From Propionibacterium sp. (GTDB lineage Bacteria > Actinomycetota > Actinomycetes > Propionibacteriales > Propionibacteriaceae), in contig DURG01000384.1 in the NCBI GenBank assembly GCA_012837465.1, forward strand, positions 1 through 9,115: DNA of 9,115 nt, written 5' to 3'. Positions 1 to 8,229 of the stretch are shown piece after piece. A model generated the notes under the pieces. That model was not told where the DNA came from and searched no databases. It was given only the letters and a program-made list of their open reading frames with translations. How positions within the stretch are numbered: the stretch's first letter is position 1; each line of letters starts with the position of its first letter. Position numbers and translations under genes: made by a program.

Positions 1-42
1 ACCACGGCCCTCGTTCCTCGGGCGTGGTCGGCTCAACCAACG
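1..42. repeat. Palindromic repeat, family A (left-truncated by window edge)
   Basis: This is the same element as at 53-106, entering the window part-way through its left hairpin arm. It contains the loop, the right arm CGTGGTCG (23-30) and the conserved right end GGCTCAACCAACG. It lies in the intergenic space downstream of the glycyl-tRNA synthetase gene. Confidence 0.85.
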
Positions 43-52
43 ATCAGAGGGC

Positions 53-106
53 GGTTTCGACACGACCACGGCCCTCGTTCCTCGGGCGTGGTCGGCTCAA
101 CCAACG
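53..106. repeat. Palindromic repeat, family A
   Basis: The element has conserved ends GGTTTCGACACG (53-64) and GGCTCAACCAACG (94-106) around a variable hairpin core. The core has arms CGACCACG (63-70) and CGTGGTCG (87-94), plus an inner CCC/GGG pairing with one bulged base. The same ends surround a different hairpin at 2259-2308, so the ends define the family and the core varies. The hairpin sits immediately after the GlyRS stop codon and could slow or end transcription there, but it has no T-tract on either side, so it is not a canonical intrinsic terminator. Similar short elements are familiar from memory of other actinobacterial genomes; this was not checked. Confidence 0.8.
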
Positions 107-107
107 A

Positions 108-3215
<3,108 letters not shown>

Positions 3216-3221
3216 CCCGTC

Positions 3222-3227
3222 ATGTTA
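3222..3227 (-). promoter_or_regulatory. -10 box TAACAT for glyQS, leaderless placement
   Basis: Read on the minus strand, TAACAT is followed by six bases (GACGGG) and then the GTG start at 3215. This matches the actinobacterial pattern in which transcription begins at the start codon. No convincing -35 box is visible. The placement supports GTG at 3215 over ATG at 3206, although GGGG lies a plausible Shine-Dalgarno distance before the latter. Confidence 0.6.
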
Positions 3228-3258
3228 TCGACTTCCACGCGGGAGGCCTATCCGTGCA

Positions 3259-3264
3259 TAGGGT
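3259..3264 (+). promoter_or_regulatory. -10 box TAGGGT for the D-2-hydroxyacid dehydrogenase, leaderless placement
   Basis: TAGGGT is followed by TGGGAC (6 nt) and then ATG at 3271. No clear Shine-Dalgarno or -35 box is seen. It shares the 55-bp divergent intergenic region with the glyQS promoter. Confidence 0.6.
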
Positions 3265-3270
3265 TGGGAC

Positions 3271-4209
3271 ATGAAGGTCCTCATCCCCAGCAGTTTCCCC
3301 GGCGAGATCCCCAGCTTCGACGGCGTGGACGTCGTCGTGGTGCCCCACCGCGAACCGGTGCCCGAGGAGCACCTCGACGCCGAGGTGCTCGTGGTGTGGC
3401 GCCAGCCCACCCCGATCATCGAGGATGCCGCGCGTCGCATGACCAACCTGCGGCTCGTCCAGGCCTTGGCCGCGGGGCCGGACAACGTCGTCACCGCAGG
3501 CTTCCCCGCGGAGGTGCCCATCTGCAGCGGGGTCGGCCTGCACGACGAGACCGTCGCCGAGCACGCGCTGGCCCTTACACTGGCGCTGACCCGGTTCCTG
3601 CCGCTGGCCATCGAACGCCAGCGCGAGCGCAAGTGGGACCACTACCTGGGCGGCGCCGTCGCGGAACGGGGCGACGATGGGCGCATCGTGTCGCTCAAGG
3701 GCGCCAAGACCACGATCTGGGGCTTCGGCTCGATCGGCTCGACGCTGGCACCGCTGCTGAAGTCGCTGGGGGCCGAGGTCACCGGGGTCGCCCGGAGCGC
3801 GGGGGAGCGCAACGGCTTCCCGGTGGTCACGGACGACGGCCTCGACGACGTGCTCGCCGAGACGGACCTGCTCGTCATGATCCTGCCCGGTGGCGAGGCG
3901 ACGAAGGCCCTGCTCAACGCGGAACGCCTCGCAGCCCTGAAGGAGGGTGCGTTGTTGGTCAACGTGGGCCGCGGCACCGTCGTCGACGAGGAGGCGCTGC
4001 TGGCGGCGTTGCAGTCCGGCCGCCTGGCCGCGGCCGCGCTGGACGTCACCGCGAAGGAGCCGCTGCCGGAGGAGTCGCCGCTGTGGGAGCAGCCCAACGT
4101 ACTGATCACCCCGCACATCGCCAGCGACCGCCCGCGGGGTGCCCGTGAGTTCCTCATGGCGCAGCTCGACGCGCTCAATTCAGGTGAGCAACTGCGCAAC
4201 GTGATGTGA
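3271..4209 (+). CDS. NAD(P)-dependent D-2-hydroxyacid dehydrogenase family protein
   Basis: This is a 312-residue cytoplasmic oxidoreductase of the D-isomer-specific 2-hydroxyacid dehydrogenase family (phosphoglycerate dehydrogenase, glyoxylate/hydroxypyruvate reductase and relatives), which interconverts a 2-keto acid and a D-2-hydroxy acid. The Rossmann segment TIWGFGSIGSTLAPLL holds the GxGxxG loop (G151, G153, G156). The catalytic trio is present: R234 in NVGRGTVVDEEAL, E263 in DVTAKEPLPEE, and H282 in ITPHIA. The N-terminal substrate half (about 1-100, containing VVWRQPTPIIEDAAR and LVQALAAGPDNV) is typical. Length is usual for the single-domain-pair members; there is no C-terminal ACT domain, so it is not full-length SerA. 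The substrate cannot be read from sequence. It is probably co-transcribed with the exporter gene 44 bp downstream. The ATG start is supported by a -10 box 6 nt upstream. Confidence 0.9.
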   Translation: MKVLIPSSFPGEIPSFDGVDVVVVPHREPVPEEHLDAEVLVVWRQPTPIIEDAARRMTNLRLVQALAAGPDNVVTAGFPAEVPICSGVGLHDETVAEHALALTLALTRFLPLAIERQRERKWDHYLGGAVAERGDDGRIVSLKGAKTTIWGFGSIGSTLAPLLKSLGAEVTGVARSAGERNGFPVVTDDGLDDVLAETDLLVMILPGGEATKALLNAERLAALKEGALLVNVGRGTVVDEEALLAALQSGRLAAAALDVTAKEPLPEESPLWEQPNVLITPHIASDRPRGAREFLMAQLDALNSGEQLRNVM

Positions 4210-4253
4210 GGCCCTTCGTTGCATCGTTTGGAGCAGGGGGCCACCATGGCGGG

Positions 4254-5165
4254 GTGCAGACCTATCCCCACCAGCGAGTCGATCTGACCAAGTTCGCCTG
4301 GCTGTCCATCGCGGCAGCCCTGGCGACGATCGCCCTGAAGACGGGCGCCTGGTGGGTGACGGGCTCCGTGGGGCTGCTCTCGGATGCCGCCGAATCGGTG
4401 GTCAACCTCATCGCCGCGGTGGTGGCGCTCTACGTGCTGCGGCTCGCTGCGCGTCCCGCGGACAAGAACCACCACTACGGCCACACAAAGGCTGAGTACT
4501 TCTCCTCGGGCGTTGAGGGGATCATGATCTTCATCGCCGCCGCGGCCATCCTCGTGTTCGGCGTCCGGCGCCTCATGGATCCACAACCGATCGAGCAGGT
4601 GGGCCTCGGCCTGGCGATCTCGGTGGTGGCCGCCCTGATCAACGGCGCGGTGGCGTTCGTCCTCATGCGCGCTGGCCACAAGTACAAGTCGATCACGCTG
4701 CGAGCCGATGCCAAGCATCTCTACACCGACCTCATCACCACCGCCGGCGTGCTCGTCGGCGTGCTGCTGGTCGGTCTGACCGGCTGGCTCTGGCTCGACC
4801 CGGTGATCGCCATCCTCGTCGGCTTGAACATCCTCTGGACCGGCTGGCGGCTGGTCATGGAGTCGTCGTCCGGGCTCATGGACGAGTCGCTGCCGAAGGA
4901 GACCAACAAGCGGCTCAAGAAGATCCTCGCCGACCACACCTCCGACCAGATCGCCTTCCACGCGTTCCGCACCCGGGTCTCCGGGGCGCGAGGTTTCATG
5001 GAGTTCCACATGCTCGTCCCCGGCTGGTGGACGGTGCAGCAGGGCCATGACGAGATGGAGAACCTCATCGACCTGATCAAGGTCGAGTGCCCCGAACTCG
5101 TCGTACTGGGCCATCTGGAGCCCATCGAGGACCCGCGCAGCTACGAGGACGAATACCTCATCTGA
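4254..5165 (+). CDS. Cation diffusion facilitator family metal exporter
   Basis: This integral membrane protein of 303 residues exports a divalent cation (zinc, iron, cobalt, cadmium or manganese) by proton exchange. About six hydrophobic segments (within residues 12-205) precede a cytoplasmic domain (about 210-303). The usual first metal-site helix reads TGSVGLLSDAAESVVN, with D44, E47 and N51 as candidate ligands; the second reads ADAKHLYTD, with H155 and D159 in an HxxxD arrangement. GHTKAE (76-81) is the conserved loop after helix 2. The C-terminal domain carries FMEFHMLVPG and GHLEP, with histidines typical of its regulatory metal sites. GTG at 4254 is preferred. An in-frame GTG at 4206 overlaps the upstream stop (GTGA) and would add 16 residues, but codons in 4209-4253 are richer in A/T third positions than the rest of the gene. 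Metal specificity is undetermined. Confidence 0.92.
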   Translation: MQTYPHQRVDLTKFAWLSIAAALATIALKTGAWWVTGSVGLLSDAAESVVNLIAAVVALYVLRLAARPADKNHHYGHTKAEYFSSGVEGIMIFIAAAAILVFGVRRLMDPQPIEQVGLGLAISVVAALINGAVAFVLMRAGHKYKSITLRADAKHLYTDLITTAGVLVGVLLVGLTGWLWLDPVIAILVGLNILWTGWRLVMESSSGLMDESLPKETNKRLKKILADHTSDQIAFHAFRTRVSGARGFMEFHMLVPGWWTVQQGHDEMENLIDLIKVECPELVVLGHLEPIEDPRSYEDEYLI

Positions 5166-5166
5166 T

Positions 5167-5206
5167 GGTCCCTGAGCGTCGCGCCCGGCGCTCACGCTCA
5201 GGGACC
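5167..5206. terminator. Long perfect hairpin between convergent genes (repeat family B)
   Basis: GGTCCCTGAGCGT (5167-5179) and ACGCTCAGGGACC (5194-5206) form a perfect 13-bp stem, with an inner GCGC/GCGC pairing around CCG. It fills the 42-bp gap between the stops of the metal exporter (5165) and the kinase (5208), so it probably works as a bidirectional terminator. There is no T-tract, which is common for GC-rich actinobacterial terminators. The right arm recurs exactly at 8916-8928 inside menE, so the hairpin also looks like a member of a dispersed repeat family. Confidence 0.75.
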
Positions 5207-5207
5207 G

Positions 5208-6395
5208 TCAAAGCCGCCGGGCAGGCCCGCCGGGGCGGGTCACGATCGTCGACGCGCGCTCGGCGACCTCGGGGAACTCGCCCACGTACGCCGCCAACCA
5301 CTTGTCGGCGAACGCCTCTGCCTCGTCGGTGCGCACCAGTGCCCACACGGAGCCGCCGAAGCCGGCGCCGAAGCCGGCCGACGCGCTCGCGCCCAGCTCG
5401 CGGGCCAGCCCCTGGAGGCGATTGGTCTCGACGATCTGGTTGCCCAACTGCTCATCGGCGTTGCGCTGCGACAGGTCCGCCGCCTTGCCGAAGGCCTCGA
5501 CGTCGCCGGCCTGCAGCGCCTTGATGGCCTGCGGGATGACGGTCTCGGATTCGGTGACGAACGCCGTCAGGCGCTTCGTGAGGTCCTCGTCGTGAGCCGC
5601 GATCGCGCGCAATCCCTCGAGCGCGTCCTCGTCGGAGGCGAGCGCATCGGCGAGGACGGCATCCTCGCGGCCGGTGGCATCGTTCCACGCCTCGGCCAGC
5701 TCACGGGCCCGCAGCGAGGCGTTGTTGTAGGACTCCAGCGCCGAGCCGGTCTTCTCGGCGAGCACGCCGGACACCGCCACGACGAACGACCACTCGTGCG
5801 GCAGTTCGACGGACACGCCCTCCTCGATGGGGCAGAACGTGAACTCGGTGAGCTTGCCCTCGTGGCAGCACAACATCGCCGTGTGGTCCTCGGAGCCGCC
5901 GAAGGTGCCGACCCCGCGGAAGCCCTCGAGGCTGCCGAACGTGAGCCCGTTCTCCATCGTGGCCATGTAGCCGGCCAGGTCGATGTCGTCGGAGATGTTG
6001 GCCTGCCACTCCTCGCGTTCGCGGATGCCGTTGTGGTCGATCACGGCCAACGCCACCGCCACCACCAGTGCCGACGACGAGCTCATACCCGAGGCCAGCG
6101 GCAGCGTGGAGTCGACGGTCAGGCGGGCGGGCTTCAACTCGCCGAAGTTGAGGTGCAGGCGGTCGAGCGTGGCCTGCACGTAGTTGCCCCAGTGCCCCTT
6201 GGGCAGGTCGTTCGGCTGGCCTGGCAGGAGTCTCAGCTCGCCCGGCACCGCCGTCGTGGACGCGTAGATCGCATCATCCGCATCCTCCAGGGTGATGGTG
6301 ACGCCGCGGTCCACGGCGGCCAGCAGCGACCGCCCGCCGGCGTAGTCCGTGTGCTTGCCGAGGACCTCGAGGCGGCCGGGGACGAACCACTTCAC
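5208..6395 (-). CDS. GHMP-family sugar kinase, galactokinase-like
   Basis: This 395-residue cytoplasmic ATP-dependent kinase probably makes a sugar 1-phosphate. Three GHMP kinase regions are present. The N-terminal sugar signature is PGRLEVLGKHTDYAGG (6-21). The ATP loop is LPLASGMSSSSAL (98-110). The C-terminal glycine-rich motif is GFGAGFGGS (near 341-349). GTFGGSEDH (163-171) supplies the likely catalytic aspartate D170. Aligned by eye to human GALK1, R37, H44, D46 and D186 are kept as R8, H15, D17 and D170, but sugar-binding E43 is replaced by K14. It may therefore not act on galactose, and no galT or galE lies nearby. The GTG start overlaps the upstream nucleotidyltransferase stop (GTGA), implying translational coupling. 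The pair fits sugar to sugar-1-phosphate to NDP-sugar; the sugar is unknown. Confidence 0.85.
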   Translation of the reverse strand: MKWFVPGRLEVLGKHTDYAGGRSLLAAVDRGVTITLEDADDAIYASTTAVPGELRLLPGQPNDLPKGHWGNYVQATLDRLHLNFGELKPARLTVDSTLPLASGMSSSSALVVAVALAVIDHNGIREREEWQANISDDIDLAGYMATMENGLTFGSLEGFRGVGTFGGSEDHTAMLCCHEGKLTEFTFCPIEEGVSVELPHEWSFVVAVSGVLAEKTGSALESYNNASLRARELAEAWNDATGREDAVLADALASDEDALEGLRAIAAHDEDLTKRLTAFVTESETVIPQAIKALQAGDVEAFGKAADLSQRNADEQLGNQIVETNRLQGLARELGASASAGFGAGFGGSVWALVRTDEAEAFADKWLAAYVGEFPEVAERASTIVTRPGGPARRL

Positions 6396-7210
6396 AGGCG
6401 TGCCTCGCGATCACCGAGAGCTTCGACGACCGACGCGATGTCGCCGCGGTTGGACATGTCCAGCACGCCGACGTCGGCCTTCACGACGGCGTACGGGTCG
6501 CCGTCCTCGATGGCGCGGCGCACGGCGTCGGTGATCTCGTACTCGCCGCGGGCCGACTTCGGGATGGCCTTGGCGGCCGGGAAGATCGCCGGCGTGCACA
6601 GCCAGCAGTTCATGGAGATGACCGCGTCGTCGCCGAGACGTTCGATGGTTTCAGGCTCAGGCTTCTCGACGAGCTCGTCGAGGTTGCCGTCGGAGTCGGC
6701 GGTGGCCAGCGCGAACGCGGCGATCCGCTCGGGCGCGATGTTGGACTTGGTGAGCATGCCGCCCCGGGTGAAGCCGACCAGCGCCGAGCCGGGCACGTCC
6801 TTGAGGAGTTCGAGGGCCTCGGCGGGGTAGTAGTTGTCCGAGTTGATGACGAGGACGCGGTCCTTGCCTGCGAAGTCCTCCGCGGCGAGCACGGCGTTGG
6901 CGGTGCCGAGGGGCTCCTCCTGGATGGCGTAGGAGACCTTGATGCGCTCCTTCTCCACGTTGTCGTAGTACTCGCGGATCATGTCGTGCTCGGGGCCGAT
7001 CACCAGGCAGATGTCGGTGAACCCGGCATCGGCGAGGGCGGTGATGACGTGGTCGAGGAACGGACGGCCGACGGAGATCATCGCCTTGACGCCGGCGTCT
7101 GCGGCCTTGGACTGCTCTTCGCTGAGGGCAACGCCCTCTGCTTCCTTGCGCATGCGGGAACCCAGCCCGCGGGCCAGGATGACTGCCTTCTGAGGTGCCT
7201 CATAGCTCAT
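6392..7210 (-). CDS. Sugar-phosphate nucleotidyltransferase (NTP_transferase family)
   Basis: This 272-residue cytoplasmic enzyme is expected to join a sugar 1-phosphate to an NTP, giving an NDP-sugar and pyrophosphate. The nucleotide-binding signature reads AVILARGLGSRMR (9-21), a variant of the usual LAGGxGTRL with an arginine replacing the second glycine. About 20 residues (22-41) separate it from K42 in VKAMISVGRPFLDHVI, a longer spacing than in GalU or RmlA. Other family marks are GTANAV (102-107), the metal-binding equivalent VINSDNYYP (121-129) and VEKPEPETI. It is the first gene of a two-gene unit with the downstream GHMP kinase (4-base overlap). The ATG at 7210 has a -10 box exactly 6 nt upstream. 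Sugar and nucleotide specificity cannot be assigned; galU or rmlA would be over-calls. Confidence 0.88.
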   Translation of the reverse strand: MSYEAPQKAVILARGLGSRMRKEAEGVALSEEQSKAADAGVKAMISVGRPFLDHVITALADAGFTDICLVIGPEHDMIREYYDNVEKERIKVSYAIQEEPLGTANAVLAAEDFAGKDRVLVINSDNYYPAEALELLKDVPGSALVGFTRGGMLTKSNIAPERIAAFALATADSDGNLDELVEKPEPETIERLGDDAVISMNCWLCTPAIFPAAKAIPKSARGEYEITDAVRRAIEDGDPYAVVKADVGVLDMSNRGDIASVVEALGDREARL

Positions 7211-7216
7211 GTCACC

Positions 7217-7222
7217 AGCCTA
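7217..7222 (-). promoter_or_regulatory. -10 box TAGGCT for the nucleotidyltransferase-kinase unit, leaderless placement
   Basis: On the minus strand TAGGCT is followed by GGTGAC (6 nt) and the ATG at 7210. The hairpin at 7225-7240 fills most of the expected -35/-10 spacer, and no good -35 box lies beyond it. Confidence 0.55.
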
Positions 7223-7224
7223 AT

Positions 7225-7240
7225 CCCCGCAGTGGCGGGG
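7225..7240. terminator. Small GC hairpin after dhaL, possibly an operator
   Basis: CCCCGC and GCGGGG form a 6-bp stem around AGTG. It lies 12 bases after the dhaL stop (7252) on the minus strand and is followed by ATTAG rather than a T-run, so it is at best a weak terminator. Because it also sits just upstream of the TAGGCT -10 box of the next unit, it could instead be a dyad operator. Confidence 0.4.
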
Positions 7241-7251
7241 CCGTGAAGTCC

Positions 7252-7872
7252 TCAGCCGATGTGATGAACGGCGGTGCGCAGAATCAGGGCGACGGAGACC
7301 GCACCGGGATCCACGACGCCCACCGACTCGTCGGCCTTCAGCGCCGCGCGGCCCCTCCGGGCCACCATCTCGACGGTGGCGTCGCGCCCGGCCTCGGCGG
7401 CCGAGGCGGCCTTGTCGAGGGCGACGGAGAGTTCGTCGCCGGCGGAGGCGGAGGCCTCGAGGGAATCAGCGGCGGCGAGCAGGGCGTCGACCATGGTCTT
7501 GTCGCCGGCCTTCGCCTTGCCGCGGGCCTGCACACCGTCGACGCCGTGGCGCACCGCGCGGGCGATGCCCGCCGTGCTGAGCGAGCGGTCCCAGCTGGCG
7601 CCCACACGCAGGAAGAACGTGCCGAAGAGGGGCCCCGAGGCGCCGCCGACGTTCTGCACCAGCGCCATGCCGACGTGGCGCATGGCATCCGCGGAGGAGG
7701 TGAGGTCGTCGAGGTCGAGGGTCTCTGCGGCCGCGAAGCCGCGCCTCATGTTGGTGCCGTGGTCGCCGTCGCCCAAGGCGCGGTCCAGCTCGTCGAGTTC
7801 GTCGGCCCGGGCGGCGAACTCGCGTGAGCATTCAAGCAGCCAGCCGGCCACCATCTTCAATCCAGCTCCCAC
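7252..7872 (-). CDS. dhaL: Dihydroxyacetone kinase subunit L (DhaL) family protein
   Basis: This 206-residue cytoplasmic protein matches the ADP/ATP-binding DhaL subunit, which passes phosphate to dihydroxyacetone bound on DhaK. The nucleotide and magnesium site GDGDHGTNM is at 34-42. NVGGASGPLFGTFFLRVG, GDKTMVDALLAA and the C-terminal SVGVVDPGAVS are all recognisable DhaL landmarks. The length is normal. No dhaK or dhaM lies in this window on either side, so it is either an orphan with partners elsewhere or works with a different partner. The GTG start is chosen because AGGAGG precedes it by 5 nt; a -35/-10 pair lies upstream. It is the only non-leaderless promoter-proximal gene here. A hairpin follows its stop. 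Confidence 0.9.
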   Translation of the reverse strand: MGAGLKMVAGWLLECSREFAARADELDELDRALGDGDHGTNMRRGFAAAETLDLDDLTSSADAMRHVGMALVQNVGGASGPLFGTFFLRVGASWDRSLSTAGIARAVRHGVDGVQARGKAKAGDKTMVDALLAAADSLEASASAGDELSVALDKAASAAEAGRDATVEMVARRGRAALKADESVGVVDPGAVSVALILRTAVHHIG

Positions 7873-7877
7873 TGCGT

Positions 7878-7883
7878 CCTCCT
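7878..7883 (-). promoter_or_regulatory. Strong ribosome binding site AGGAGG for dhaL
   Basis: Read on the minus strand, AGGAGG is followed by ACGCA and then GTG at 7872, an optimal spacing of 5 nt. It fixes the dhaL start and contrasts with the absence of comparable sites at the other promoter-proximal genes. Confidence 0.8.
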
Positions 7884-7905
7884 CGGCTCAACACGTACGG
7901 CGGTG

Positions 7906-7933
7906 ATTGTACGCCCACCGCTTGAACGTGCAA
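7906..7933 (-). promoter_or_regulatory. Housekeeping-type promoter for dhaL
   Basis: On the minus strand TTGCAC (7928-7933) and TACAAT (7906-7911) are separated by 16 bases, close to the sigma-70 type consensus. The expected transcription start near 7899 gives a leader of roughly 27 nt containing the AGGAGG site. Confidence 0.65.
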
Positions 7934-7936
7934 ACG

Positions 7937-8194
7937 TCACTTGAGGCCGCGCAGGAAGTCCTCGTCGTCGTCCGGCGCGCGTTGCCCGCCGTGGCGGATC
8001 TGCGGCGGTTCGTTCTTCAGCGGGCGGCCGAGGATGAGCCACGACACCGGCCCCACCACGGGGAGGGCGATGACGGCGAAGGCCCAGAGCCAGCGCGGCA
8101 TCGCGCGCACCTTGTAGCCCCGCGCCTGCGCGACTTCGACGACGCAGTACACGGTGAGCATGATCACGGCGATGATCAGGAGGATCCTGGGCAT
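7937..8194 (-). CDS. Small membrane protein, phospholipase D nuclease N-terminal (PLDc_N) type
   Basis: This 85-residue protein has two hydrophobic helices: about residues 3-23 (starting ILLIIAVIMLTVYCVVEV) and about 34-56 (LWAFAVIALPVVGPVSWLIL). The short link between them is basic, and the tail is charged, with an acidic DDDED cluster. The PxxGPxxWLxxGRP pattern is typical of the short PLDc_N domain, which also occurs alone in many actinobacterial membrane proteins. No phospholipase catalytic HKD motif is present, and the function of stand-alone copies is unknown. The ATG start has TAGACT exactly 6 nt upstream. It is divergent from menE with a 35-bp gap, but nothing else links it to menaquinone synthesis. 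Confidence 0.82.
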   Translation of the reverse strand: MPRILLIIAVIMLTVYCVVEVAQARGYKVRAMPRWLWAFAVIALPVVGPVSWLILGRPLKNEPPQIRHGGQRAPDDDEDFLRGLK

Positions 8195-8200
8195 GGGCCA

Positions 8201-8206
8201 AGTCTA
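8201..8206 (-). promoter_or_regulatory. -10 box TAGACT for the PLDc_N-type gene, leaderless placement
   Basis: On the minus strand TAGACT is followed by TGGCCC (6 nt) and ATG at 8194. It lies 11 bp from the divergent menE -10 box, so the two promoters overlap and cannot easily be occupied together. Confidence 0.55.
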
Positions 8207-8217
8207 CCCGGCGGCGC

Positions 8218-8223
8218 TAGGGT
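8218..8223 (+). promoter_or_regulatory. -10 box TAGGGT for menE, leaderless placement
   Basis: TAGGGT is followed by GTCGGG (6 nt) and ATG at 8230. It is the same hexamer and spacing as at the D-2-hydroxyacid dehydrogenase gene. AGGGTG in the same bases could alternatively act as a Shine-Dalgarno sequence if transcription began further upstream. Confidence 0.55.
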
Positions 8224-8229
8224 GTCGGG

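Noticed and set aside
4206..4253. Extended N-terminus of the metal exporter starting at GTG 4206
   Set aside because: It would overlap the upstream stop (GTGA), which is plausible, but the extra codons have unusually A/T-rich third positions for this genome and the family usually starts close to the first helix. It is kept as an alternative only.
3642..5195. Long open frame on the minus strand (517 codons) opposite the dehydrogenase and exporter genes
   Set aside because: It spans two well-supported genes on the other strand and their junction, and shows no recognisable domain.
5208..6395. Naming the kinase galK outright
   Set aside because: The key sugar-binding glutamate is lysine and there is no Leloir pathway neighbour, so the symbol would claim more than the sequence shows.
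5592..6830. Long open frame on the plus strand (412 codons) opposite the kinase and nucleotidyltransferase
   Set aside because: It is antisense to two genes with clear motifs and crosses their overlap; its translation is low-complexity.
7883..7893. GGCTCAACACG in the dhaL leader resembling the family A right end
   Set aside because: Only about eight bases match and there is no hairpin or GGTTTCGACACG partner nearby.
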